Notes: generated by a model not told the origin, from the letters alone. Positions 1 through 9,506 are shown, counted from the first letter of the stretch. The stretch: DNA of 64,000 bases from an uncultured Bacteroidota bacterium (GCA_903824665.1 CAIJXT010000003.1:169477-233476), one strand, 5' to 3'. Translations and numbers: made by a program.

Positions 1-226
1 TCTTTCTTAATTTTTTTCTTGCGTCTGCGTAAATAGTATCGTAAATGACAGCCAGGCTGGCGCTTCTGTAATCAGTAGTATCGCCCCTAACCAAAAGCGA
101 CACCCGAACTCCCTGCAAAGGTTGACCAGACTTGTCATGGACTATTCCATGGAACATTATCCAACGGTCGCATGAAGACAGCAGCAACAATGTTGCCATC
201 AATACTATGGGAGCTATTCGTTTCAA
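1..226 (-). CDS. Putative lipoprotein with carboxypeptidase-regulatory-like domain, partial
   Basis: The reading frame runs off the left edge, so only the first 75 residues are visible. It opens with a typical lipoprotein signal (basic MKR start, hydrophobic stretch, LLLSSC lipobox with the lipidated Cys at residue 19). The mature part, with FHGIVHDKSGQPLQGVRV, resembles the beginning of a carboxypeptidase-regulatory-like or transthyretin-like beta fold often found on Bacteroidota surface proteins. A TTG at 226 is chosen as start because it supplies the positively charged n-region; an ATG at 199 would leave a very short signal. An in-frame stop lies just upstream of the TTG. Function unknown. 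Confidence 0.6.
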   Translation of the reverse strand, partial: MKRIAPIVLMATLLLLSSCDRWIMFHGIVHDKSGQPLQGVRVSLLVRGDTTDYRSASLAVIYDTIYADARKKLRK

Positions 227-354
227 AATCGAGGATCAACTGAGGATTGATTTATCCGTTGTCAGCGGTTAAGTCTTGCGCAACATTGATGACAACTAAA
301 CCCTGCCTAAAACTACAAAACACAGGCAATATAGCGTGAACATAATATAAAACA

Positions 355-380
355 ACAAAGCCGCAACAATGCGGCTTTGT
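355..380 (-). terminator. Rho-independent terminator of the FN3-repeat gene
   Basis: A perfect 10-bp stem (ACAAAGCCGC / GCGGCTTTGT) with a 6-nt loop lies 22 bp past the stop codon of the minus-strand gene ending at 403. On the minus strand it is followed by a T-rich tract. Confidence 0.75.
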
Positions 381-402
381 GGCAATGAACTGAAGAGTAT
401 AA

Positions 403-2355
403 TTATTGTTTGCTGACCCTGATGGTGCGGGTGTTGCTTGCGTCTGTGTATTTGGCGATATACAAACCAGCGGGTAATGCGTTCATATCAAAGATAGCGG
501 TGTTGCCGGTTACCTGTGCTGTGGCAATCACCTTGCCGGTGATGTCGGCAAGGATCACAATGCCATTGTTGTCGGCATTGCCGCTGACACCAATGGTGAG
601 TATGCCTTTTACCGGATTGGGGAATGCCATTACATTGAATGAAGCATTGCCATCAGCATCTGCTATGCCAACAGTAGCCAGCGTGGTGAACGGTATAGTA
701 ACCCAGGCAGAAAGCGCTGCCGCACCGCAACTGTCGCGCACGTGTGCATAGTAGGTAGTAGATGCTGAAAGACCAGAAATGGCGGCAGTGGATGTGGTAG
801 ACAGGGTGCCTGAAATAGTTGGGTCGGCAGGAATATTGTCAACTACATATTTTGCAGCCACTGCACCTGTAGCCATAGTCCAGTTGAGGGTGGCGCTGCT
901 GGCGGTGATAGCACTGGCAGTAAGGCCGGTAACGGCGTTGCAGGTGCTGGACAATGTGGTGAAGGGTATTGTGTTCCAGGGAGAGAAATTGCCTACACCA
1001 CAACTATCGCGCACGTGGGCATAGTAGGTAGTGCCTGCCGTGAGCCCTGTAGGGCTGGTGCTGGTAGCAGTAGTATTGGTACCTGACCCTGTGGGGGCAG
1101 TGACCGTATTGTTGATGACATATTGATAGCCCAGTGATCCTGAAGTCACAGCAGTCCAGCTGACGGTGGCGCTGGTGCCCGTAATGGCACTTGCGGTGAG
1201 CCCTGTGATAGCCGGGCATGTAGAAGCGGCAGTGGTAGAGAAAGAGCGGGTGATCCAGGCAGAGAATAGTGTAGCACTACATTTAACCCGTACATGGGCG
1301 TAATAGGTTGTAGTCGCCGTAAGCCCGCTGGCAGTGGCAGTGGTAAGCGTAGTAGCGGTACCTGAAGCAGGAGGAGTAGCTGATGTGGATACAGACCACT
1401 CATAACCGATAGCACCGGTAACGGCTGTCCAGTTGAGTATGGCCGAGCCACTGGTGATACTGCTCATAGTGAGGCTGGTAGTGGTGTCGCAGGTAGTAGG
1501 TGCTGCAAGTGTGGTGAATGCGGTGCTGGTGACCCAGGTAGAAAAAGAAGTGCCACATTGTGTGCGCACATGCGCATAGTAGGTAGTAGATGCTGTAAGA
1601 GGCGATGCTGTGACACTGGTGGCAGTGGTGGCGGTGCCTGATGCAGGCGGGGTGGCAGATGTGGTGACCGCCCACTCATAGCCAGTGGCGCCGGTAACAG
1701 CGGTCCAGCTAACATTGGCAGAACCGGAAGTGATGGAACTGACTGTGAGGCCAGTGACAGGAGCACATGTTGTGGTGCTACCGGTAATATTAACGGTATA
1801 GTCGTGGGTTTCGCCATTGAGTGCTACCAGTGAAGTAGGACACGGACTCACCGCGGGGTAGGTCTCTGAGCCAGAAACAACAATGCGCAGGCGATGTGGC
1901 CCTGAGGCTGCACCTGATGGAATTGTGATTGGGAAGTTGGTAGAACCAATGATGTTAAAAACACCACCGCCAACACTCTCTCCCGGATCTGCAAAACTGA
2001 AGTTATTGTTGAAGTCAATAAAAATCTGCCCGTTGGGCGCGCCACTGACTACTATTGTGGCCCTGGCAACAACGGTATAGGTTGATGCGGGGTTGAGTGT
2101 CACGACCATTGAAGTGTGATCGAGATAAGCAATAGTAGCAGGCGGGAATCCGGAACCGGTAGCACTGGAACAGCCAGTTGAAAGGTCGCTTATGCTGCTG
2201 CTGACGCCAGTGAGCGAAAAATCCTCAAGTGCGCCACCCAATGCACAGCCCTGAAAATACTCTGGTGTGCAATACTGTGCAAAAGCGGGACTGGTAAAAA
2301 AAGCAAGTGTTAAAACGGTAACCAGCTTAAAAATACGTGAAGTACATTTTTTCAT
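403..2355 (-). CDS. Secreted protein with GEVED domain, four fibronectin type III repeats and T9SS type A sorting domain
   Basis: Secreted, surface or extracellular protein of about 650 residues. The start is taken at the ATG giving MKKCTS with a clear Sec signal peptide ending near AFAQ; an upstream ATG at 2391 would add 12 hydrophobic residues and is less likely. After the signal, residues about 30-200 look like a GEVED-type domain (IFIDFNNNFSFADPGE). Four fibronectin type III modules of about 90 residues follow, each starting with a Cys and containing a WTAVTG core and a TTYYAHVR strand. The C-terminus (AFPNPVKGILTIGV, ending in an ITGK and LPAGLYIAK pattern) is a T9SS type A sorting signal. 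The repeats suggest adhesion or matrix binding; no catalytic motif is visible. Terminator hairpin at 355-380. Confidence 0.88.
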   Translation of the reverse strand: MKKCTSRIFKLVTVLTLAFFTSPAFAQYCTPEYFQGCALGGALEDFSLTGVSSSISDLSTGCSSATGSGFPPATIAYLDHTSMVVTLNPASTYTVVARATIVVSGAPNGQIFIDFNNNFSFADPGESVGGGVFNIIGSTNFPITIPSGAASGPHRLRIVVSGSETYPAVSPCPTSLVALNGETHDYTVNITGSTTTCAPVTGLTVSSITSGSANVSWTAVTGATGYEWAVTTSATPPASGTATTATSVTASPLTASTTYYAHVRTQCGTSFSTWVTSTAFTTLAAPTTCDTTTSLTMSSITSGSAILNWTAVTGAIGYEWSVSTSATPPASGTATTLTTATASGLTATTTYYAHVRVKCSATLFSAWITRSFSTTAASTCPAITGLTASAITGTSATVSWTAVTSGSLGYQYVINNTVTAPTGSGTNTTATSTSPTGLTAGTTYYAHVRDSCGVGNFSPWNTIPFTTLSSTCNAVTGLTASAITASSATLNWTMATGAVAAKYVVDNIPADPTISGTLSTTSTAAISGLSASTTYYAHVRDSCGAAALSAWVTIPFTTLATVGIADADGNASFNVMAFPNPVKGILTIGVSGNADNNGIVILADITGKVIATAQVTGNTAIFDMNALPAGLYIAKYTDASNTRTIRVSKQ

Positions 2356-2528
2356 AAACAAAAAAATTAGTGATAAAATAATAACCAACACAAGATAGTA
2401 AAAATAACATTTACGGTATACAATTTGTTATAAATAAATTATCGCATAGAAAGATGTCGTGCTATTTTCCAGTTTGCAGATCAAAGGAATACAACAAGAA
2501 AATGGGCTGCATTGCGCATCTACACCAA

Positions 2529-3281
2529 TCAGGCGGTGCGGTGTGCATTCATTGCCTGTGCTGCCTGCGCCATGTCTCTGATGAGCATGGGGTCGCGTTC
2601 GATGGCATTGCCGACAACGATAATATTGGCGCCTGCCCTGCAATTTTCATAGACTTTGTCGGGAGTGCTGATACCACCGCCCACGATAAGTGGAATATCG
2701 ATATTGGCGCTGACCTTTTCGATGATCTGCTCCGAAACCGGGCGGCGGGCGCCGCTGCCGGCATCGATATAAATAACGTGCTTGCCTTGTAACTCACCTG
2801 CCCAAGCGGTACAGAGCACAATCTCTGGTTTGTCCCAAGGGATGGGCGTGGTATTGCTCATATAGGATACAGCAGTCTGGTTGCCACCATCTACAATGAT
2901 GTAGCCAGTAGAGATGATCTCGAGTCCGCTTGCTTTGACCTGGGGTGCCGAAGCTACATGCTGCCCGATGAGGAGGTCGGGGTTGCGACCTGAAATGAGT
3001 GTGAGGTACAGCAACGCATCGGCATAGGGCGTAACCTGTGCCGGACTGCCGGGAAACAATACTACCGGAATGTCACTTTCTGACTTGAAGCGCTGAATGC
3101 ACAACTCCATCTGGTGGGCCATCAGCAGGCTGCCACCCATAAATAGGTAGTTGACGCCCGCGTTGTTGCACAAACGGGCGAGGTGCTGCATATCGGCAGG
3201 CGCAATTTTGTCGGGGTCGGCAAGTACTGCGAATCCGCTTTTATGTTGCGCCTTCAGCGCCTGTAGTTGTTTCAGTACCAT
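2529..3281 (-). CDS. Geranylgeranylglyceryl phosphate synthase (PcrB/GGGP synthase family)
   Basis: Predicted cytoplasmic or membrane-associated TIM-barrel prenyltransferase that joins a polyprenyl diphosphate to sn-glycerol-1-phosphate by an ether bond. Visible family signatures: FAVLADPDK near the N-terminus, YLFMGGSLL, VVLFPGSPAQV, YIIVDGGNQTAV, YIDAGSGA and the phosphate-binding IVGGGISTPDKV followed by GANIIVVGNAIE. The 250-residue length fits group II GGGPS enzymes, which occur in archaea and in many Bacteroidota. The bacterial role is not well understood. Followed by mscL on the same strand after about 45 bp. Confidence 0.9.
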   Translation of the reverse strand: MVLKQLQALKAQHKSGFAVLADPDKIAPADMQHLARLCNNAGVNYLFMGGSLLMAHQMELCIQRFKSESDIPVVLFPGSPAQVTPYADALLYLTLISGRNPDLLIGQHVASAPQVKASGLEIISTGYIIVDGGNQTAVSYMSNTTPIPWDKPEIVLCTAWAGELQGKHVIYIDAGSGARRPVSEQIIEKVSANIDIPLIVGGGISTPDKVYENCRAGANIIVVGNAIERDPMLIRDMAQAAQAMNAHRTA

Positions 3282-3326
3282 TTGTCCGGTTGCAAAATGT
3301 TACCCCGGGATGCCCCGAAGCAAGTA

Positions 3327-3773
3327 TCAATGCTTTTTCTTGAGCTCGTCGCGAATCTCTGTAAGCAACATATCTGTGCCTGACATAGGTGGCGGCGGTG
3401 CTGCAACCTTCTTTTCTTCTTCTTTTCTGACCACCCTGGCCATAAAACGGATAACGAGGAAAATGAAAAAAGCTATGATGAGAAAATCTACAATTGTCTG
3501 GATAAAGTGACCATATGCAAAGACGTTTGCACCGGCTTTCTTTGCTTCGGCGAGGGAAGCATATACTTCGCCCTCCTTTGCAGACTTGAGTACAAGAAAC
3601 TTGTCGGCAAACATTTCGCCCTTGCCAGTAAAAACACCTACAACAGGCATAATTACATCTTCGACCATTGCGGTTACTATCTTGCCGAATGCACCACCAA
3701 TAATCACACCCACGGCGAGGTCTATGACCGAACCCTTCATGGCAAAAGCCTTAAAATCTGATATAAAACCCAT
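3327..3773 (-). CDS. mscL: Large-conductance mechanosensitive channel MscL
   Basis: Inner-membrane pore that opens under membrane tension and releases solutes during hypo-osmotic shock. The protein has the classic N-terminal amphipathic helix and TM1 (FKAFAMKGSVIDLAVGVIIG, then AFGKIVTAMVEDVIMP), a periplasmic loop, TM2 (VDFLIIAFFIFLVIRFMARV) and a charged cytoplasmic helix ending in EIRDELKKK. At 148 residues it is of normal family length. The ATG at 3773 begins MGFISDF, as expected for the family. Confidence 0.95.
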   Translation of the reverse strand: MGFISDFKAFAMKGSVIDLAVGVIIGGAFGKIVTAMVEDVIMPVVGVFTGKGEMFADKFLVLKSAKEGEVYASLAEAKKAGANVFAYGHFIQTIVDFLIIAFFIFLVIRFMARVVRKEEEKKVAAPPPPMSGTDMLLTEIRDELKKKH

Positions 3774-3816
3774 ACTCTTTGTATTTAGAAAAACGTCGTA
3801 AATATAACCAAATATC

Positions 3817-4725
3817 CTACAACTGTGTTATCATTTCGTTCCAATTGTATTCTGGCGGCTGCCAGTTCTTCTTCAGCAGTTTGTCGGTAATGTCCCGATT
3901 GTGCAGGAAGTTGACCTTCTCCTGCATGAGTACCGGCATCTGAATCAGATCGCTCCAAACAGCGAGCTCTGACCAGGTACGCGCCCTGAAGTGCGTAAAG
4001 AAAGATGCCAGCAGCGAGCGCACCTCCTTGAGATTCCAGTAATGGAGAATGCAGGGTGCGGCAGTTTTGACAACACCTGCCTGGCGGAAGAACACCGAGA
4101 ATGCGAATTGCTCTACAATGTGTTTGGGAAACTTGGGGTATTCTGTATCGGTAAAGGTGAGCACATCGTCGAGCAGGTAACGGCAACTGGTATTAAAACC
4201 CAGTACACCGGCATTCCACATGGCCAGGTCCCAGAGTGGTTTGCCATTGACCTGCATTGGGGTGTTTTCGCGCAGGTAGGAATCGAGCTTGGCGAAAATG
4301 GGGTTGCTGCGGCTGCTTACAATACCCTCCATAACGTGCATGTACAAAGTGCCGGCAGCAACAGCCTGAAAAATATCGTCGAGACAGCGATTGAACACTA
4401 CATCGGTATCGGCATAGAGCACATTGCCCTGCTTGTCGCGGGTAAAGTCTTTAAGCATTTCGATCTTGACCCTGTGGACGAAATCTATCGTGCCGCGCCA
4501 GCGGGTAATCTTGTCTTTGTCGATATGAGCAAAATGGAGCGGGAGCGTGACACCGTTGAATGCCTGAAACCAAGCCGCATTGTCGGTATAGATCCAGACT
4601 TCCGTATCGGGAGGGAGCGTGCCTTTGTAGATACGTGTGAGTGATAGCAATGCGTAGGCACATTCGTGGAAGATACCCTCATTGCCATAACACTGAAAAA
4701 CCAGGTAGTTTTTTTGCTGATCCAT
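3817..4725 (-). CDS. Putative nucleotide-sugar glycosyltransferase with DxD motif
   Basis: A 302-residue soluble protein whose N-terminal part looks like a GT-A fold: LVFQCYGNEG, repeated beta-strand/helix pattern, and a DTD motif at residues 106-108 in LYADTDVVF, which normally coordinates the metal and sugar-nucleotide. A second conserved patch, LWDLAMWNAGVLGFN, resembles the substrate loop of GT8/GT77-like transferases. No signal peptide or membrane segment. It starts 10 bp after the histidine ammonia-lyase gene, so the two are probably co-transcribed, although no functional link is obvious. The acceptor is unknown. Confidence 0.65.
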   Translation of the reverse strand: MDQQKNYLVFQCYGNEGIFHECAYALLSLTRIYKGTLPPDTEVWIYTDNAAWFQAFNGVTLPLHFAHIDKDKITRWRGTIDFVHRVKIEMLKDFTRDKQGNVLYADTDVVFNRCLDDIFQAVAAGTLYMHVMEGIVSSRSNPIFAKLDSYLRENTPMQVNGKPLWDLAMWNAGVLGFNTSCRYLLDDVLTFTDTEYPKFPKHIVEQFAFSVFFRQAGVVKTAAPCILHYWNLKEVRSLLASFFTHFRARTWSELAVWSDLIQMPVLMQEKVNFLHNRDITDKLLKKNWQPPEYNWNEMITQL

Positions 4726-4735
4726 AGGATTTTGA

Positions 4736-6226
4736 TCAAAAATTAAAGCCGTACTTCTTTTCCGGATCGCTGTTTAGTAATTGTTCGACAGCCGCCATGC
4801 GGTAGTGCAGCACCTCGTCGGCAGCCATAAACGGAGCAACTTCCCTTACGGATTGGAATACCTTTTCGAGCAGTGGTGATGACTGGTGCGGACGGCGAAA
4901 CTCCAGACCCTGAGCCGCTGTGAGCAACTCGATAGCCAGCACACGTTGTACATTTTGCACTACCCGACGCAGCTTTGTAGCTGCATTGGCACCCATGCTT
5001 ACATGGTCTTCCTGGCCGTTGCTGCTGACTATACTGTCTACAGATGCGGGGGTGCAGTATTGCTTGCTCTGGCTCACGATAGCGGCAGCAGTGTATTGAG
5101 CGATCATAAAACCGCTGTTCAAACCCGCATCGGGTGCAAGGAACGGTGGCAGATCGCGTTGACCACTGACAAGCAGGTAGGTGCGGCGCTCAGAAATATT
5201 GGCCAGCTCGGCCATTGCTATTGCCAGAAAATCTGCATGAAGCGCAAGGGGCTGTCCGTGAAAATTACCACCACTCATGATGGCATCTTCGTCGTGAAAA
5301 ACGATGGGGTTGTCGGTAACAGAGTTGATCTCTGTTTCTGCCACTCGCAATACGGTATCAAATACATCTTTGGTAGCGCCATGTACCTGTGGAATGCAAC
5401 GGAAAGAATAGGGGTCCTGCACCTGTTGCTTATGCAGTTTCTGTATTTCGCTGCCATTGAGCATTTCCAGCATTCTGGCTGCGGTTTTGACCTGACCGTT
5501 GTGCGGGCGAACAAAGTGTATCGGTGCTTTGAATGGTTCGTCTTTTGCCATGAATGCCTCGGCAGAGAGTGCACCTATAATATCGGCCCAAACGAGCAGG
5601 CGACGGGATGCCAGCAACGACCAGGTAATGTATGAACTCATGAACTGGGTACCGTTGAGCAAAGCCAGACCCTCCTTGGCCGCAAGCGCAATAGGCTGCA
5701 AACCAGCAAGCTGCAATGCAGCAGCGGCCTGCATTCTGGTGCCCTGATAATACACATCGCCTTTGCCAAAAAGTGGCAGACACAAATGCGCAAGCGGTGC
5801 AAGGTCGCCGGAGGCGCCTAGTGAGCCGAGCTCATAAACTACAGGTGTGATGCCCAGATTATAGAAATCAGCGAGGCGCTGCACAATTTCGGTACGTACG
5901 CCACTGTACCCCCGACAGAGTCCCTGAATTTTGAGCAGGAGCATTAACCGAGTGATCTCCCGGGGCACCTCGTCGCCCATGCCACATGCATGTGAGCAGA
6001 CCAGATTTTCCTGCAGTTGGGATAATTCGCTGTCTTTGATGCGCACATTGCACAGCGACCCGAAGCCAGTGTTGATACCATAATAGGTTCCGCCTCCCTT
6101 GAGTACATTGTCGAGGTATGCTCGATTGTGTGCGATTCGTTGCGTTGCCTGATCAGACAAATCGATTTTATTTTCCCAAAAACCTTCGGACAATTGCTGT
6201 AAGGACAAATGATCTGGTAATTCCAT
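4736..6226 (-). CDS. hutH: Histidine ammonia-lyase (MIO enzyme)
   Basis: Cytoplasmic lyase that deaminates L-histidine to urocanate. The MIO-forming Ala-Ser-Gly triad is in GSLGASGDLAPLAHL at residues 138-140. Ser78-His79 (LVCSHACGMG) matches the HAL rather than tyrosine or phenylalanine ammonia-lyase selectivity position. Further family signatures: YYGINTGFGSL, NGTQFMSSY, GGNFHGQPLA and QEDHVSMG. The start is set at 6226 (MELPDHL), giving 496 residues; the longer frame from 6277 adds a Cys/Arg-rich extension unlike the family. No other hut gene is nearby, so another aromatic amino acid cannot be fully excluded as substrate. Confidence 0.9.
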   Translation of the reverse strand: MELPDHLSLQQLSEGFWENKIDLSDQATQRIAHNRAYLDNVLKGGGTYYGINTGFGSLCNVRIKDSELSQLQENLVCSHACGMGDEVPREITRLMLLLKIQGLCRGYSGVRTEIVQRLADFYNLGITPVVYELGSLGASGDLAPLAHLCLPLFGKGDVYYQGTRMQAAAALQLAGLQPIALAAKEGLALLNGTQFMSSYITWSLLASRRLLVWADIIGALSAEAFMAKDEPFKAPIHFVRPHNGQVKTAARMLEMLNGSEIQKLHKQQVQDPYSFRCIPQVHGATKDVFDTVLRVAETEINSVTDNPIVFHDEDAIMSGGNFHGQPLALHADFLAIAMAELANISERRTYLLVSGQRDLPPFLAPDAGLNSGFMIAQYTAAAIVSQSKQYCTPASVDSIVSSNGQEDHVSMGANAATKLRRVVQNVQRVLAIELLTAAQGLEFRRPHQSSPLLEKVFQSVREVAPFMAADEVLHYRMAAVEQLLNSDPEKKYGFNF

Positions 6227-6419
6227 AAAACTGATGAATTGGCGGCAAAAATAAGAAATGCGGCGACAGTATAACAAGGGATTATGTGCGGTTGGCGCCT
6301 CAATGCCGCCGGTATCGGGGCGCGATCAAGGCTCTACTGCATTGTTAATTTTACTTATGTATGTATGTCACCCAATCAGGATCAGGAATCCCGTCAAGTA
6401 TTTTTCATACCTTGCCAAC

Positions 6420-7193
6420 ATGTTTTCAAGACTATTCGGCAGAAGAAACAAAGAAGACTCTAAATATGACGATCTTCCGGCACCGGCAACAGCCAACTGG
6501 GGTGCTTTGGGAGCAGATATGCACTCTCATTTTTTACCGGGGATAGATGATGGTGCGAAGAATATTGACGATAGTCTGCTGCTGCTGAGGACGATGGCCG
6601 ATATGGGCTACAAAACGATCATTACAACACCCCATGTGATGATAGACTACTACCCAAATACTACCCAAACGATACAAACCGCGCTGCTTGCGGCTCAAAA
6701 TGTGTTGAAAGAAAACAATATTGATATCCAGCTACGTGCTGCTGCAGAGTACTATATCGATGATTATTTCACACAACTAATTGAAAAAGAACCACTACTG
6801 ACCATTCATAAAAATGAGGTGCTGGTAGAATTTTCGATGCTGTATGAGCCACCTATGCTGGGTCAGGCACTGTTCAGTATGCAAACGAACGGATACAAAC
6901 CGATCATTGCGCATCCGGAACGATATATGTTCTTTCACCGTGATCTGAGCAAGTACAGCGAATTGAAAGACAGAGGCTGCCTGCTTCAGCTTAATATGCT
7001 GTCGATAGCCGGTTATTATGGTCAAAACATTAAAAATGTTGCAGAGCAATTGTTGGCAAAAGGACTGTATGACTACTGTGGCAGCGATGCGCACCACGAA
7101 AAGCATCTAGCCGTACTACGGGCTATGGCGTGCTCTAAAGACTACCACAGAATCACAGGCTATCCTTTTTTAAATTCAAGATTGTGCCTGTAA
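6420..7193 (+). CDS. PHP-domain protein-tyrosine phosphatase (CpsB/YwqE-like)
   Basis: Metal-dependent phosphatase of the PHP family, predicted to dephosphorylate the tyrosine cluster of the autokinase encoded downstream. Metal ligands are visible in DMHSHFLPGIDDGAKN (HxH), in the central TTPHVMIDYYPN, in IAHPERY and in the C-terminal YCGSDAHHEKH. The start at 6420 (MFSRLFGRRNKED) gives 257 residues, the normal family length; the frame continues upstream without family similarity. It is the first gene of the polysaccharide locus, as expected for a Wzb-equivalent partner of Wzc in Gram-negative Bacteroidota. Confidence 0.88.
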   Translation: MFSRLFGRRNKEDSKYDDLPAPATANWGALGADMHSHFLPGIDDGAKNIDDSLLLLRTMADMGYKTIITTPHVMIDYYPNTTQTIQTALLAAQNVLKENNIDIQLRAAAEYYIDDYFTQLIEKEPLLTIHKNEVLVEFSMLYEPPMLGQALFSMQTNGYKPIIAHPERYMFFHRDLSKYSELKDRGCLLQLNMLSIAGYYGQNIKNVAEQLLAKGLYDYCGSDAHHEKHLAVLRAMACSKDYHRITGYPFLNSRLCL

Positions 7194-7195
7194 GG

Positions 7196-7227
7196 TTTCT
7201 CTTATAATACAGGAAAGTATATTTTTG
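7196..7227 (+). promoter_or_regulatory. Candidate Bacteroidota-type promoter for the sugar dehydrogenase and downstream locus
   Basis: The -7 box TATTTTTG (7220-7227) matches TAnnTTTG exactly. A TTTC about 20 nt upstream (7196-7199) could serve as the -33 element. It would start transcription near 7235, about 55 nt before the chosen ATG at 7292. Confidence 0.45.
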
Positions 7228-7291
7228 CGGGAATTTTTACAAATGGATGGTACTGCCCAATGAAAAATGGCATTACCCTAATTATTATAGA

Positions 7292-8584
7292 ATGGAATAT
7301 TCATCACACAGGATAGCGGTAATAGGACTTGGTTATGTAGGGCTGCCCCTTGCGGCAGAATTTGCAAGGTATTTTACCGTTATAGGCTTTGATATCAACC
7401 GTAAACGTGTTGGTGAATTGCGGGAAGGGCTGGACCTGACGCTGGAAGTTGAAGAAGATTTCCTGAAACAAGTGAGCATTGATCAACCCGGCAATGAGGC
7501 AGGCCTGTATTGCAGTTACGATCCGGCTGACCTGAACGGTTGCAATGTATTTATAGTGACCGTGCCGACGCCGGTAGACAAAAACAACCGCCCTGACCTG
7601 ACACCGCTGTACAAAGCGAGCGAAACCGTGGGCAAGGTGCTGAAAAAAGGTGATATCGTGGTGTATGAGTCTACGGTATACCCGGGTGTGACCGAGGAAG
7701 AATGTGTGCCTGTGCTGGAGAAGTGCTCCGGACTGGTATTCAATACAGATTTTTATTGCGGCTATTCGCCCGAACGCATCAATCCGGGCGACAAGCTGCA
7801 TACCGTAGCCAAAATAAAAAAAATAACCTCCGGATCAACTCCGGAAATAGCTGAAGTGGTTGACAGTATCTACCGGACTGTGATCACTGCAGGTACCCAT
7901 AAAGCATCGAGCATAAAGGTAGCCGAAGCTGCGAAAGTGATCGAAAATTCGCAACGTGATATCAATATCGCATTTGTTAATGAACTGGCGATGATCTTCA
8001 ACCGGCTGGGCATTGATACCCATCAGGTACTGGAAGCATCGGCCACAAAGTGGAATTTTCTTCCATTTAAGCCGGGGCTGGTTGGTGGTCACTGCATAGG
8101 TGTAGACCCTTATTATCTGGCCCAGAAGGCACAGGAAGTAGGATATCACCCGGAAATAATACTGGCAGGCCGCAGACTGAACGATGGCATGGGCAAGTAT
8201 ATAGCCGGTGAGTTTGTGAAGCTTATGATCAAGAACAGCATCACTGTTAAAAATGCAGAGGTACTGGTACTGGGCATCACCTTCAAAGAAAACTGCCCCG
8301 ACGTGCGCAATACCCGTGTAGTAGACATTATCAGCGAGCTGGCATCATACCACATCAAACTGAGTGTGTACGATCCATGGGCAAAACCTGAGGATGTGCA
8401 GCACGAATATGGAATTAACATTATGACAGAACTACCGGAATCTCAACAATTTGACTCGATGATTCTGGCTGTGGCTCATAATGATTTTAAGGATATCAAC
8501 TGGCGGGAACGCGTAAAAGCAGGCGGTGTTATCTATGATGTCAAGGGTTGCCTTGATCGTAATATGTCTGATGCAAGACTTTAA
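7292..8584 (+). CDS. Nucleotide-sugar dehydrogenase (UDP-N-acetylhexosamine 6-dehydrogenase type, WbpA/TviB-like)
   Basis: NAD-dependent enzyme that oxidises the C6 hydroxyl of a UDP-sugar to a uronate in two steps, feeding acidic sugars into the surface polymer. The N-terminal Rossmann motif is [17 protein letters not shown]. The catalytic Cys lies in [16 protein letters not shown], and the NAD/UDP-binding C-terminal half carries [17 protein letters not shown]. The [19 protein letters not shown] segment is typical of the Vi-antigen/TviB branch rather than UDP-glucose dehydrogenase. The ATG at 7292 ([12 protein letters not shown]) is preferred over one at 7247 because the glycine-rich motif should be near the N-terminus. 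Confidence 0.9.
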   Translation: MEYSSHRIAVIGLGYVGLPLAAEFARYFTVIGFDINRKRVGELREGLDLTLEVEEDFLKQVSIDQPGNEAGLYCSYDPADLNGCNVFIVTVPTPVDKNNRPDLTPLYKASETVGKVLKKGDIVVYESTVYPGVTEEECVPVLEKCSGLVFNTDFYCGYSPERINPGDKLHTVAKIKKITSGSTPEIAEVVDSIYRTVITAGTHKASSIKVAEAAKVIENSQRDINIAFVNELAMIFNRLGIDTHQVLEASATKWNFLPFKPGLVGGHCIGVDPYYLAQKAQEVGYHPEIILAGRRLNDGMGKYIAGEFVKLMIKNSITVKNAEVLVLGITFKENCPDVRNTRVVDIISELASYHIKLSVYDPWAKPEDVQHEYGINIMTELPESQQFDSMILAVAHNDFKDINWRERVKAGGVIYDVKGCLDRNMSDARL

Positions 8585-8596
8585 ACCGGGAACACA

Positions 8597-8655
8597 ACGG
8601 CATAAATACTTATATTATTAGTATTTATCGCGACTGCATGGCTATGCCGTTTTTT
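8597..8655 (+). terminator. Terminator or attenuator between sugar dehydrogenase and export genes
   Basis: ACGGCATA (8597-8604) pairs with TATGCCGT (8643-8650), followed by a T run. A nested AAATACT/AGTATTT stem sits inside. It lies directly after the dehydrogenase stop and 30 bp before the Wza-like gene, so it could limit read-through into the export genes. Confidence 0.55.
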
Positions 8656-8684
8656 CATTTTTAGCATATTTTAAACTATTTTTG

Positions 8685-9506
8685 ATGAAAATTCCTGAAA
8701 TGCGGCAATTATTGGGGCGTGGCATCAATGTAGTATGCCTGGCTTTTATTTTTTTTATATATCTGTCAGTAAGTTCCTGTGTTACATCAAAAAAGTTCAC
8801 CTACTTTGACAATCTAAAGTCGGATACATTACACCCCAACAAAATAGTGATTGATGGGACTACCCAGTTTGTGGAACCCAAAATAATGGTGAACGACATC
8901 CTGTCTGTATCTATACAAACACTGGCACAGAGCGAAACGAGTGAGTTGGTAACGCCAAAAGGCAATTCCGACGCAGATCCGATGAGTGGTTTTCTGGTAG
9001 ACAGGAACGGGTATATTGAGGTATCGCTGATTGGATTTGTAAAAGTTGCTGGGCTGACAACAGCCGAAGCAAGGGAACTGATCAAGCAGAAGGTTAAAGA
9101 ATTTTACAAAGATCCGGTTGTAAACGTACAGATATCCAACTTCGACATTACCGTTTTGGGTGATGTAGCACACCCGGGGGTAGTAAAAGTACAAGGGGAA
9201 AAGGCAAATATCCTGGATGTACTGGCACTGGCCGGCGACCTGACCATTACCGGACAGCGTAAGAATATATTGCTGGCAAGAACCGAAGGGACACAAACTA
9301 CGTTTGTAAGATTCGATCTTACCTCGACAGATGTGTTTAAGTCACCCTATTTTTATGTACGTCAGCACGACTATATATATGTAGAACACAACAATTTCAA
9401 GAAGCAAACCAGCGACAACTCATTTGGCAGATACATCAGCTATCTGAGTGCCGTGATAGGTGTGACTTCACTTTTGTTCTTATTTAAAATCATAAAAATC
9501 TATTAA
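8685..9506 (+). CDS. Polysaccharide export lipoprotein (Wza/BexD-like, poly-export and SLBB domains)
   Basis: Outer-membrane auxiliary protein predicted to form the exit channel for the polymer. It has a lipoprotein signal with lipobox LSVSSC (Cys at about residue 32), a poly-export domain (IMVNDILSVSIQTLAQ, GFLVDRNGYIEVSLIGFVKVAGLT) and an SLBB segment (DITVLGDVAHPGVVKVQGEK). A hydrophobic C-terminal segment (ISYLSAVIGVTSLLFLFKII) is likely membrane-spanning, as in Bacteroidota homologues. ATG at 8685 is used; a TTG directly before it is possible. The stop codon abuts the start of the kinase gene, indicating tight coupling. Confidence 0.9.
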   Translation: MKIPEMRQLLGRGINVVCLAFIFFIYLSVSSCVTSKKFTYFDNLKSDTLHPNKIVIDGTTQFVEPKIMVNDILSVSIQTLAQSETSELVTPKGNSDADPMSGFLVDRNGYIEVSLIGFVKVAGLTTAEARELIKQKVKEFYKDPVVNVQISNFDITVLGDVAHPGVVKVQGEKANILDVLALAGDLTITGQRKNILLARTEGTQTTFVRFDLTSTDVFKSPYFYVRQHDYIYVEHNNFKKQTSDNSFGRYISYLSAVIGVTSLLFLFKIIKIY

